6,416 bases of DNA, from the NCBI GenBank assembly GCA_003486705.1, contig DNGE01000008.1:11755-18170 (forward strand). Reading direction: 5' to 3'. This DNA comes from Bacillota bacterium (GTDB lineage: Bacteria > Bacillota_I > Bacilli_A > MOL361 > Turicibacteraceae). The notes under the pieces are model-generated. The model ran no database searches, was not told the DNA's origin, and saw only the letters and a list, made by a program, of their open reading frames with translations. Both the position numbers and the translations under genes were made by a program. This document shows positions 1-6,189 of the stretch, in pieces (position 1 is the first letter of the stretch; each line of letters starts with the position of its first letter).

Positions 1-340
1 TAAACGAAAAGCAATCTTACAAAATATAAATGAGATAAATAGGATCTATTCTGTCCTGCCCATTGGATGATTATAGGATTCTATTCGTGATTAAGATTAT
101 ATTAAAATGAAATAGCAATAAAGAAGTAAGAGAAATTGTAATCGTATTGAATAACTTAAGTCACTCAGTTCGTAGTAAACGAAAATAGGTCAAGTCGAAT
201 TCATCGCGTTAGCATGAGATAGATTCGTTTTGGTCTGTGTAAGTGAAGAATTCGTAAACATCCGCCTAAGGCAGTAACAGCGTTAATAAGTTAAATTGAA
301 GATATAAGAGCTGCGTAAATTGTTGTGACAGGTTGAAAAA

Positions 341-379
341 ATATCAGTCTGAACGGGGGAATAAAAATAAGACTGATAT
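341..379. repeat. Perfect 10-bp inverted repeat (hairpin) upstream of the membrane-protein operon
   Basis: ATATCAGTCT (341-350) and AGACTGATAT (370-379) are exact reverse complements around a 19-nt loop that holds a run of five G. On the - strand the hairpin is followed directly by a run of T (the A-run at 336-341 on the + strand), which is the layout of an intrinsic terminator reading leftwards. No - strand gene to its right would need one, and the stem is short and AT-rich. On the + strand there is no T-run. It could instead be an operator or a structured RNA element. The pairing is seen directly; the role is not known. Confidence 0.5.
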
Positions 380-445
380 AACTTGAAACAAATAGATTGT
401 GACTGAAAAAACAGTGCTAGTTTATCTAGTAAAAACTCCAGATTG

Positions 446-454
446 TGGTAAAAT
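446..454 (+). promoter_or_regulatory. Probable extended -10 promoter for the 485-1819 operon
   Basis: TGGTAAAAT matches the extended -10 pattern TGnTATAAT with one mismatch in the hexamer (TAAAAT, 449-454). No good -35 box lies 17 nt upstream, which fits promoters that rely on the extended -10 element. Transcription would begin near 461, giving a short leader before the ribosome-binding site at 473-478. Such a start would leave the GTG at 467 without a ribosome-binding site. Confidence 0.5.
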
Positions 455-472
455 ATTCCTAATTAGGTGTTT

Positions 473-478
473 AGGAGG
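473..478 (+). promoter_or_regulatory. Ribosome-binding site that sets the start at ATG 485
   Basis: AGGAGG, continued by three more G, ends 6 nt before ATG 485. An in-frame GTG at 467 lies upstream of this site and would make the ribosome-binding site itself part of the coding sequence, so ATG 485 is the credible start. Confidence 0.85.
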
Positions 479-484
479 GGGATA

Positions 485-1399
485 ATGGTAACGTTTATAT
501 TTAGTTTTTGTTTTGTCCTGTTATGGTTATTGATGTGGGCAGTTTTATTTCCTGCTGGAAAGTTCGCACGTGGGTATTTGTTAGGTGTAAAATTACCTCT
601 TGTTGCGGAAAATGACAAAGATATTTTAGTATTGATAAAAGCCTATAAAAAAACAGCTTGGTTAACGATTTTTTTATGTTTGGTATTGTCCTTGCCTGTT
701 TATTTGTTACGTGAATGGATGAGTTTTCAGTTATTATATTTTTTTCTTGTTTACATGGGCGAGTGCCTAGTATTTGAGATGCCTTATATTGTGTATCATC
801 AAAAACTAAAAGCCATAAAGTCGGCGAAGCAGTATGATAAACAAATCACGTATCAAGATGTGAGTGAGGATGAAGCGAATTGGAAATATGGAATCTTTTA
901 TAATAATAAAGATGATAAACGGTATTTGGTGAATAAACGAGTGGGGATTGGCATGACGATGAATTTTGGACAAACAAGTGCAAAAGGGTGGATTGTAGGA
1001 ACAGTTATCCTTGTCATCCTCCCGCTTGTTGCTTGTTTGACCCCAATTTTTATTCATGAATTCTCCACGCCAACGCTTGAAATAGTAGAAGGCGACACGG
1101 TAAAAATTGATTGTTTTGAATATGGAACCACCTTTGATTTAGATGATGTCGTGGACCTATATTTAATTGATACATTGCCTAATAATACGAAATCAAATGG
1201 GATTGCAACGTCTAAAATTGCTCGTGGACAATTTGCTTTTAAAGGGATGGGGCGAGGAATGGCCTATGTGTATGTGCAGACCCCGCCTTATATCGCCATA
1301 ACGTTTGAAGAATCTTATATTATTTACAATGAAAAAAGTGCAGAACAAACAAAAGCAGTTTATGACGAGCTGTCAAAGCACATAAAAACACTGGAGTGA
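485..1399 (+). CDS. Multipass membrane protein with DUF1648-like, DUF5808-like and C-terminal PH-like regions
   Basis: The 304-residue protein has about four hydrophobic helices, near residues 2-23, 58-75, 81-102 and 168-190. After helix 1 comes LLGVKLPL, resembling the short motif of DUF1648 proteins (SdpI-like membrane families). Residues about 133-162 contain WKYGIFYNN, then a K-R-Y-L-V stretch and GIGMTMNFG. This is the pattern I associate with DUF5808: W-x-x-G-x-F-Y, an asparagine-rich turn, then a G-x-G-x-x-x-N-F-G segment. The last about 100 residues (197-285) are strand-rich and outside the fourth helix, with DDVVDLYLIDTLP and a later YIAITFEE segment. This is typical of the bacterial PH-like domain that ends such proteins. 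Function is unknown; an envelope-stress or peptide-immunity role is only suggested by SdpI-type relatives. ATG 485 is chosen over the in-frame GTG at 467 because of the ribosome-binding site at 473-478. The gene lies 6 nt upstream of a lipoprotein gene, so the two are probably co-transcribed. Confidence 0.8.
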   Translation: MVTFIFSFCFVLLWLLMWAVLFPAGKFARGYLLGVKLPLVAENDKDILVLIKAYKKTAWLTIFLCLVLSLPVYLLREWMSFQLLYFFLVYMGECLVFEMPYIVYHQKLKAIKSAKQYDKQITYQDVSEDEANWKYGIFYNNKDDKRYLVNKRVGIGMTMNFGQTSAKGWIVGTVILVILPLVACLTPIFIHEFSTPTLEIVEGDTVKIDCFEYGTTFDLDDVVDLYLIDTLPNNTKSNGIATSKIARGQFAFKGMGRGMAYVYVQTPPYIAITFEESYIIYNEKSAEQTKAVYDELSKHIKTLE

Positions 1400-1405
1400 G
1401 GCAGA

Positions 1406-1819
1406 ATGAAAAAGATCTTATTTTTAACATTAATCTTTATTAGTTTAATCGGATGTGAGAAGGAATCATCATTAGACGAGGTGGAGCAATCTCAGAAAGT
1501 TGAAGTGGTGGTTGAAGATATTAAACAAGTTAAGGTATCAGGTGAGGTAAATCTTGTTGTAGATAAAGCGAAGGACATTGAAATCATTGGAAAAGCCATC
1601 AATCAATCGACACGTATTGCAGGTATTTTAGATGTTGCGCCAAGCAATTTAACACTCGAACTTATGAATAATGACGGTAAAACGGATGTGGTTTGGCTAT
1701 GGTTGCCTCAAGATGAGGGGGACGGCATGATGATGTTTGAAACTGATACACACACAGGATATAAATTGCGAAATGAAGACAAGGTGGCCCTGTTAGTTTT
1801 AATCTTCGGCTTAGAGTAG
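1406..1819 (+). CDS. Small lipoprotein, YhfM-like domain
   Basis: The 137-residue protein starts with a lipoprotein signal: MKK, a hydrophobic core, then the lipobox L14-I15-G16-C17. Cys17 should be lipidated and the mature protein (about 121 residues) anchored on the outer face of the cytoplasmic membrane. A charged, glutamate-rich linker of about 25 residues follows. The C-terminal half contains GILDVAPSN, VVWLWLP and ETDTHTGYKL. The order of an (I/L)-(V/L)-D-(M/V)-A element, a W-L-W strand and a D-T-H-T-x-Y element matches what I recall of the YhfM-like domain of Bacillus lipoproteins, whose function is unknown. Its start codon lies 6 nt after the upstream stop, and the ribosome-binding site (GGAGTGAGG, 1393-1401) overlaps that stop, which points to translational coupling. 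A strong terminator follows 3 nt after the stop codon. The lipoprotein call is firm; the domain name rests on motif memory. Confidence 0.8.
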   Translation: MKKILFLTLIFISLIGCEKESSLDEVEQSQKVEVVVEDIKQVKVSGEVNLVVDKAKDIEIIGKAINQSTRIAGILDVAPSNLTLELMNNDGKTDVVWLWLPQDEGDGMMMFETDTHTGYKLRNEDKVALLVLIFGLE

Positions 1820-1822
1820 AAT

Positions 1823-1853
1823 AAAAACGATGAGTTGAAACTCATCGTTTTTT
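1823..1853 (+). terminator. Intrinsic terminator after the membrane-protein/lipoprotein operon
   Basis: A 13-bp perfect stem (1823-1835 with 1840-1852) closes a TGAA loop and runs into six T (1848-1853). The left arm begins with five A, so the structure should also work on the - strand. It separates the first operon from the LOR/acetyltransferase unit. Confidence 0.92.
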
Positions 1854-1919
1854 CTATAGTGCTAATAGACGGTGAATGAGAATATTCGTTGAATAGGGTG
1901 AAAAGATTTTAGAAATATG

Positions 1920-1948
1920 TGGAAATTTTTAGGTGGATAGCGTATGAT
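1920..1948 (+). promoter_or_regulatory. Candidate promoter for the LOR-GNAT unit
   Basis: TATGAT (1943-1948) matches the -10 consensus at five of six positions. TGGAAA (1920-1925), 17 nt upstream, matches the -35 box at four of six. Transcription would start near 1955, just ahead of the ribosome-binding site AAAGGGGGG (1964-1972). The -35 match is weak. The strong terminator at 1823-1853 makes a promoter somewhere in 1854-1960 likely. Confidence 0.45.
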
Positions 1949-1977
1949 AGTACTAATTATTTTAAAGGGGGGCTATT

Positions 1978-2463
1978 ATGAAATATTTAATGAAGCAAAA
2001 GTTTTTCTCATTTAAACAAGATTTTTATATTAAAAATGCACATGGGCAAGAGGCGTACTTTGTAGATGCTGAATTTTTTACCATCGGATTTAAGTGTAAA
2101 TTGTATGATATGCAAAACCATTTAAAGTATGCGATTCGAGAAAAATTATTTACGTTATTGTCTGACTATTACATTTATGATGCAAACGGAGAAGAGTACG
2201 CAATCGTTAATCAAAAATTTACGTTCTTTAAATTAAAAATCAATGTGTCATCACGCATCGGGAATGTCAGTGTGGAGGGAGATTTCTTTGATTGGAATTA
2301 TTCGATTTACGTTAATAACCAATTAGCTGCGGTTGTCAGTCGAGAATTATTCACATTTACCGATACGTATACGGTTGATGTCACACACGAAGATGAAGCA
2401 TTTATCTTAAGTTTAGTTTGCATTATTGATAATATCATTGACAAACGTCGAAATAATAATTAA
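1978..2463 (+). CDS. LURP-one-related (LOR) / YxjI-like family protein
   Basis: The 161-residue protein matches the LOR family (Tubby C-terminal-like fold; bacterial example YxjI of B. subtilis) in length and in its characteristic segments: KQKFFSF near residue 6, KLYDMQ at 41-46, REKLFTL at 54-60, VEGDFFDWNY at 99-108 and a hydrophobic C-terminal helix at about 142-154. An internal repeat is visible. Residues 8-29 and 56-77 align along their whole length (K-x-F, then D-[FY]-Y-I, then [AD]-A-x-G-[QE]-E-[AE]-Y), and a partial third copy begins at ELFTFTDTY (123). This fits the pseudo-symmetric beta-barrel expected of the fold. No catalytic residues or signal peptide are seen, so it should be a soluble or membrane-surface protein. 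The biochemical function of bacterial LOR proteins is not established; Tubby relatives bind phosphoinositides. The start is supported by the strong ribosome-binding site at 1964-1972. The gene sits 24 nt upstream of an acetyltransferase, probably in one operon. Confidence 0.9.
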   Translation: MKYLMKQKFFSFKQDFYIKNAHGQEAYFVDAEFFTIGFKCKLYDMQNHLKYAIREKLFTLLSDYYIYDANGEEYAIVNQKFTFFKLKINVSSRIGNVSVEGDFFDWNYSIYVNNQLAAVVSRELFTFTDTYTVDVTHEDEAFILSLVCIIDNIIDKRRNNN

Positions 2464-2487
2464 AAAACCAAAAGGGGTGGGGAATAC

Positions 2488-3279
2488 GTGATTAGATTGT
2501 TAACAGAAGCCGATCGAAAACCGACATTAGCATTTTTAGGGAAACAACCTGGGCTCAACTTATTTCATATTGGAGATATTGAAAATTATGGTTTTGATTC
2601 AGAGATTCAAACCGTATGGGGAAACTTTAATGACACAGGCGAACTAAATGGGGTATTACTTCGTTACCGCGATACATATTTGCCATATTTTGAAGGTGAC
2701 GAATTTGATGTAACCGACTTTAAAAAGATAATAGATCAAGCTCAACATGCAAAAGTCATCCAAGGTGAAAAAGTAATCATTGAAAAGTTTTTAACATGTT
2801 TTGATGAGTATAAACAAAAAGAATGTTATTTTTGTGAATTAGTGGATGATATGCGATTGCAAACGTTTAACCACGACATTAAAGTGGCAACACCCAATGA
2901 TGCCAAACGCATCTTAAACTTATTAATGTCAATTGAGGAGTTTGACTTTGGAGATAGAACATCATTAGAATCCATCCAACAAAAAATTGAAGATAAAAGT
3001 GGACGCATCTATTACATTGAAAATGAAGTGGGTGAGGTGATTTGCAATGTGCAAACCACGGCAGAAAACTCAAAATCAGCCATGGTTGTCGGTGTTGCGA
3101 CACATCCTAACTATCGCAACCTAGGGCTAATGAGTCAGGCACTGTCTAAACTTTGTCACGACGTATTAGCAGAAGGAAAAACATTGTGTCTATTTTATGA
3201 TAATCCAAGTGCCGGGTCGGTCTACCATCGTCTAGGTTTTAAATCAATTGGTAAATGGAAAATGTTAATTAAAATGTAA
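2488..3279 (+). CDS. GNAT family N-acetyltransferase, two-part (COG3393-like)
   Basis: The 263-residue protein has a C-terminal GNAT domain (about 130-263) and an N-terminal half (about 1-120) that looks like a degenerate second GNAT-like unit. Acetyl-CoA-binding motif A is seen as VVGVATHPNYRNLGLM. Arg210 and Gly213 fit the R-x-x-G-x-(G/A) pyrophosphate loop, but the last position is Met215 rather than Gly or Ala. Motif B follows as LFYDNPSAGSVYHRLGF, with the N-P-S-A turn, the Tyr246 that often acts as general acid, and the L-G-F signature. The protein should transfer an acyl group from acyl-CoA to an amine; the substrate cannot be told from sequence. The start is GTG 2488, behind the purine-rich site AAAGGGGTGG (2471-2480), and the following residues IRLLTEADR are a normal GNAT opening. 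It lies 24 nt after the LOR gene with no terminator between, so they are probably co-transcribed. No terminator is visible between its stop and the riboswitch promoter. Confidence 0.87.
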   Translation: MIRLLTEADRKPTLAFLGKQPGLNLFHIGDIENYGFDSEIQTVWGNFNDTGELNGVLLRYRDTYLPYFEGDEFDVTDFKKIIDQAQHAKVIQGEKVIIEKFLTCFDEYKQKECYFCELVDDMRLQTFNHDIKVATPNDAKRILNLLMSIEEFDFGDRTSLESIQQKIEDKSGRIYYIENEVGEVICNVQTTAENSKSAMVVGVATHPNYRNLGLMSQALSKLCHDVLAEGKTLCLFYDNPSAGSVYHRLGFKSIGKWKMLIKM

Positions 3280-3285
3280 ATTAGT

Positions 3286-3316
3286 TTGACATATTTACTA
3301 GGCGTATGCATATATT
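3286..3316 (+). promoter_or_regulatory. Promoter of the riboswitch-ATPase transcript
   Basis: A perfect -35 box TTGACA (3286-3291) begins 6 nt after the acetyltransferase stop. The best -10 is TATATT (3311-3316, five of six) at a 19-nt spacing, with a TG dinucleotide at 3307-3308. A 17-nt spacing would give the weaker CATATA. Transcription would start near 3322-3325, about 20 nt before the riboswitch aptamer, which is the expected arrangement. Confidence 0.65.
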
Positions 3317-3343
3317 GTATATAGTTAAATAGGAAATACTTTC

Positions 3344-3444
3344 TTGAAGGGGAGTAGCTTACACAAAGTGGTAATCAATCGTCATCTCAGCATATTCTGC
3401 TCGGTTGATTAACAAGAATTTATTCTTGGTAGCAAGACCTTCAA
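3344..3444 (+). promoter_or_regulatory. yybP-ykoY riboswitch aptamer (Mn2+-sensing)
   Basis: The conserved parts of the yybP-ykoY class are present in order: GAAGGGGAGTAGC (3346-3358), an ATCGTCA loop (3378-3384) and AGCAAGACCTTC (3431-3442). The closing helix P1 is TTGAAGG (3344-3350) with CCTTCAA (3438-3444). Inner helices are TTACAC (3359-3364) with GTGGTAA (3368-3374, one bulge), TCAA (3375-3378) with TTGA (3405-3408), extendable to AATCAA/TTGATT at the expense of the previous helix, AGCA (3389-3392) with TGCT (3398-3401), and CAAGAA (3413-3418) with TTCTTG (3423-3428). The class binds Mn2+ between the two conserved loops and controls metal exporters. Here it lies directly upstream of a cation-pumping P-type ATPase. 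The 3' strand of P1 is also part of the terminator at 3435-3481, so Mn2+ binding should favour read-through and turn the gene on. Confidence 0.93.
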
Positions 3445-3481
3445 AATGATCAATATGTTGATTGTTTTGAAGGTCTTTTTT
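3435..3481 (+). terminator. Riboswitch-controlled intrinsic terminator
   Basis: A 19-bp stem (3435-3453 with 3458-3476, two G-T wobbles) with a TATG loop runs into six T (3476-3481). Its left arm includes CCTTCAA (3438-3444), the same bases that form the 3' side of aptamer helix P1, so the two structures exclude each other. This is the expression platform of a metal-induced ON switch. It may also serve as the end of the LOR-GNAT transcript, which has no other visible terminator. Confidence 0.93.
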
Positions 3482-3495
3482 GTTTAGCTATAAAA

Positions 3496-3501
3496 AGGAG
3501 G
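3496..3501 (+). promoter_or_regulatory. Ribosome-binding site that sets the ATPase start at ATG 3510
   Basis: AGGAGG, continued by two further G, ends 8 nt before ATG 3510. An in-frame TTG at 3480 would start inside the terminator's T-run and has no ribosome-binding site, so it is rejected as the start. Confidence 0.88.
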
Positions 3502-3509
3502 GGAAAATA

Positions 3510-6137
3510 ATGTTTTATTTAAAAGAAAGTGATGACGTATTAAAAAATGTTCAAAGTTCAGTCAATGGATTGAGTCAAGAAGTGGTGGAGGAGCGTTTAA
3601 AAAGAGATGGCTTCAATGAACTAAGTGCGACTAGTAAGTTTTCTATTTGGCATGTGGTGCTTGAAACATTAAAAGATCCGCTACTTGTTATTTTATTTAT
3701 TGCAGCGGTGGTTCAAGTTTTTTTAGGTGAAGTCGTGGAGTCAGCTATTATCATGATTGTAATTGTTTTAAACACGACACTTTCTGTGGTTCAAACAAAA
3801 AAGGCGGAGAGTTCTATTCAAAGTTTAAAAAAGTTATCATCACCACACGCAAAAGTCATTCGTAATGGGGTACAAACATCTGTTACATCACCAGATATTG
3901 TGGTTGGGGATATTGTGTTGCTTGAAGCGGGAGATGTGATTCCAGGGGATGGTCGCATTCTTGAAGCACAGAGTTTAAAGGTTGTAGAAGGGATGTTAAC
4001 GGGAGAAAGTGAGCCAGTTTTAAAACATGCTGAAAAACTAAATGATGAGGTCATGATTGGGGATCAAAAAAACATGGTGTTCAGTGGCGCTTTAGTTGTT
4101 TATGGACGTGGGAAATATGTCGTGACAGCAACGGGGATGAACACAGAGGTTGGGAAAATTGCGAACCTTTTAGAAGGAGCAGGTCAAAAACAAACGCCTT
4201 TGCAACAAAAACTTGAGGCATTTAGTAAAAAATTAGGTATTGGTATTTTGATGTTAGCGGTTTGTATTTTTGCGCTTCAGGTGACGCGGGCTTTTGTTTT
4301 TGGAACAGAAAATATGACCGACGTTTTATTAGACTCATTTATGTTCGCGATTGCTGTTGCTGTAGCGGCCATTCCTGAGGCATTATCAAGTATTGTCACG
4401 ATTGTATTGGCAGTAGGAACGAACAAACTGGCTAAAAAACAAGCGATTGTGCGTAAGTTACCTGCGGTTGAAACGCTCGGTTGTACAAGTGTTATTTGTA
4501 CCGATAAAACAGGAACACTCACACAAAACAAAATGAAAGTTGTTGATGTCTTTATGTATGGTGTGGACAATGAGGAATTAAATCATGACCGTATTAATTT
4601 CTCATATCATGCTAAAACATTAACGCTCGTATCAACACTGTGCAATGACTCAGTGATTACAGAGGATGGAAAAGAAATTGGTGATCCAACAGAGGTCGCA
4701 TTGATTCAATATTCAAATGTGCGTCAATTAAGTTATGAAGAAATTCGAACAAAATATAATCGTGTTGGTGAAATTCCATTTGATTCTGATCGTAAATTAA
4801 TGTCAACCGTCAATGATATATATGGAAATGCGATGATGTTTACAAAGGGGGCGCCAGATATTATTTTTAGCCGTTGTAAATATGCTTTTAATAATGGCGT
4901 GATTGTGCCACTTGAAGGAGATATTCTAGAAGCTTACAAACAAAAAAATGAGGCATTCTCTAATCGAGCACTACGTGTTCTTGCATTCGCAATTAAAGAT
5001 GTGCCAGATGTTGATTTCGTCCCTGCGATTGATGATGAAGTCGATATGATTTTAGTCGGGATGATGGCGATGATTGATCCACCACGAGAAGAAGTGAAAG
5101 AGGCGATTAAAACAGCTCGTGTTGCTGGAATTAAGACTGTTATGATGACAGGAGATCACTTAACGACAGCCAAAGCCATTGGGGCAGATATTGGGTTGTT
5201 AGATCATACTGATTTAGCAATGACAGGTGCACAACTAGAAGCATTAACTGATGAAGAATTAGATGAGGTGCTACCGAAGGTGTCTGTTTATGCCCGTGTG
5301 ACACCTGAGCATAAAATTAGAGTCGTAAAAGCGTGGCAAAAACGTGAGGCTGTCACTGCAATGACGGGCGATGGGGTTAATGATGCACCCGCGTTAAAAC
5401 AAGCAGATATCGGTATTGGGATGGGCTCAGGGACTGAGGTAGCTAAAGACGCGGGTGATTTAATACTCGTTGACGATAACTTTGTTAGCATTGTTAATGC
5501 GATTGAAATTGGACGTAGTGTGTACAGTAATATTAAAAAATCGATTACGTATTTATTTGCAGGTAACCTTGGCGCAATAGTGGCGATTTTAGTTGCCTTA
5601 TTTGCAAACTGGGCGAATCCATTTACGGCCATTCAATTATTATTTATTAACTTAATTAATGACTCATTACCAGCGATTGCGTTAGGTCTTGAACCAGCAG
5701 AGAAAAACGTGATGAAACAAAAACCAAGAAGCAGTGATGAATCTATTTTTGATCCGTTAACGTTAAGAGTCGTACTTGTGCGTGGGGTCTTAATTGGATT
5801 ATTTGTTGTTGCAGCACAATATATAGGGATGCAACATAGTAAAGAATTGGGAACAGCAATGGCATTTTCTACGTTAATTATGGCACGTATTATTCAAACC
5901 TTACCTGCTCGTTCAAATGAATCATCTGTTTTTGAACTAGGACTGTTTAGTAATAAGTATGTTATCGGTGCTGTTGTGATCTGTTTTACATTGTTTAGTT
6001 TAACGTTATTACCAGGTGTCCGTACCATCTTTGCTATTCCTGAAGCCTTTGGTTTTTCTGCCTTTGGTATTAGCTTTGGACTTGCGTTACTGAGTGGGGC
6101 AATGATGGAAATTGGTAAAAAGGTAGTTCAAAAATAG
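3510..6137 (+). CDS. P2-type cation-transporting ATPase, probable Ca2+/Mn2+ exporter
   Basis: The 875-residue protein is a full-length P2-type pump that should use ATP to export a divalent cation across the cytoplasmic membrane. It has an N-terminal cation-ATPase region, TM1-2 (about 57-73, 76-96), an actuator domain with T164-G-E-S, TM3-4 (about 240-262, 277-305) and TM5-10 (about 670-872). The phosphorylation site is D332-K-T-G-T. Nucleotide-binding marks are D392-P-T-E and K446-G-A-P-D. Hinge motifs are T547-G-D and T619-G-D-G-V-N-D. Cation site II is complete: Glu290 in P-E-A-L (TM4), and Asn714 and Asp718 in TM6. In TM5 the sequence is N686-L-G-A689, so the position of SERCA site I Glu771 is Ala, suggesting one ion per cycle as in PMR1-type pumps. 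The PEALSS form of TM4 resembles streptococcal and lactococcal pumps (CaxP/MgtA, YoaB) that export Ca2+ or Mn2+. The upstream Mn2+ riboswitch favours Mn2+, with Ca2+ also possible. The start at ATG 3510 is set by the site at 3496-3501. Confidence 0.95.
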   Translation: MFYLKESDDVLKNVQSSVNGLSQEVVEERLKRDGFNELSATSKFSIWHVVLETLKDPLLVILFIAAVVQVFLGEVVESAIIMIVIVLNTTLSVVQTKKAESSIQSLKKLSSPHAKVIRNGVQTSVTSPDIVVGDIVLLEAGDVIPGDGRILEAQSLKVVEGMLTGESEPVLKHAEKLNDEVMIGDQKNMVFSGALVVYGRGKYVVTATGMNTEVGKIANLLEGAGQKQTPLQQKLEAFSKKLGIGILMLAVCIFALQVTRAFVFGTENMTDVLLDSFMFAIAVAVAAIPEALSSIVTIVLAVGTNKLAKKQAIVRKLPAVETLGCTSVICTDKTGTLTQNKMKVVDVFMYGVDNEELNHDRINFSYHAKTLTLVSTLCNDSVITEDGKEIGDPTEVALIQYSNVRQLSYEEIRTKYNRVGEIPFDSDRKLMSTVNDIYGNAMMFTKGAPDIIFSRCKYAFNNGVIVPLEGDILEAYKQKNEAFSNRALRVLAFAIKDVPDVDFVPAIDDEVDMILVGMMAMIDPPREEVKEAIKTARVAGIKTVMMTGDHLTTAKAIGADIGLLDHTDLAMTGAQLEALTDEELDEVLPKVSVYARVTPEHKIRVVKAWQKREAVTAMTGDGVNDAPALKQADIGIGMGSGTEVAKDAGDLILVDDNFVSIVNAIEIGRSVYSNIKKSITYLFAGNLGAIVAILVALFANWANPFTAIQLLFINLINDSLPAIALGLEPAEKNVMKQKPRSSDESIFDPLTLRVVLVRGVLIGLFVVAAQYIGMQHSKELGTAMAFSTLIMARIIQTLPARSNESSVFELGLFSNKYVIGAVVICFTLFSLTLLPGVRTIFAIPEAFGFSAFGISFGLALLSGAMMEIGKKVVQK

Positions 6138-6189
6138 CAGGTTTTTTATATATGTAATGGAAAAATATAAAACAATTGATCATTATCGT

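Larger units (their letters stand above)
1..484. other. Long intergenic region with no supported gene
   Basis: All reading frames on both strands are broken by frequent stops. The longest start-to-stop stretch I checked by eye is a 23-codon frame on the - strand (190-261) with no usable ribosome-binding site. I see no tRNA, rRNA, tmRNA, RNase P or 6S signature. The region contains an exact 10-nt direct repeat, TAAACGAAAA, at 1-10 and 176-185. ATTCGT occurs three times (83-88, 223-228, 250-255), and there is a perfect inverted repeat at 341-379. The 3' end carries the promoter and ribosome-binding site of the next gene. The left part may belong to the downstream region of a gene outside the window. 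Confidence 0.6.

Noticed and set aside
190..261. 23-codon frame on the - strand in the left spacer
   Set aside because: It is very short, has no properly spaced ribosome-binding site and shows no recognisable peptide pattern.
262..273. Short palindrome GCCTAAGGC in the left spacer
   Set aside because: The arms are four bases with a one-base centre, so no hairpin can form, and there is no second copy or matching operator.
467..484. GTG 467 as the start of the membrane protein, adding six residues
   Set aside because: The ribosome-binding site AGGAGG (473-478) lies downstream of it and is correctly spaced for ATG 485; the likely transcription start near 461 leaves no room for a site before 467.
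806..1057. Open frame on the - strand opposite the membrane protein
   Set aside because: It is an antisense shadow of a clearly coding + strand gene, with no protein-family features or start signals.
2826..3103. Two overlapping - strand frames opposite the acetyltransferase gene
   Set aside because: They lie fully antisense to a gene with good GNAT motifs and have no ribosome-binding site or family resemblance.
3480..3509. TTG 3480 as the ATPase start, adding ten residues
   Set aside because: It lies in the T-run of the riboswitch terminator, has no ribosome-binding site, and the added residues would encode the real site at 3496-3501.
3818..5632. Three - strand frames opposite the ATPase gene
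   Set aside because: They are low-complexity, Ser/Thr/Ala/Ile-rich translations typical of the reverse of conserved coding sequence; the + strand is unambiguous.
6145..6170. AT-rich imperfect inverted repeat just after the ATPase stop, as a possible terminator
   Set aside because: The pairing is only A-T, the arms are short and no T-run follows; it is too weak to call.
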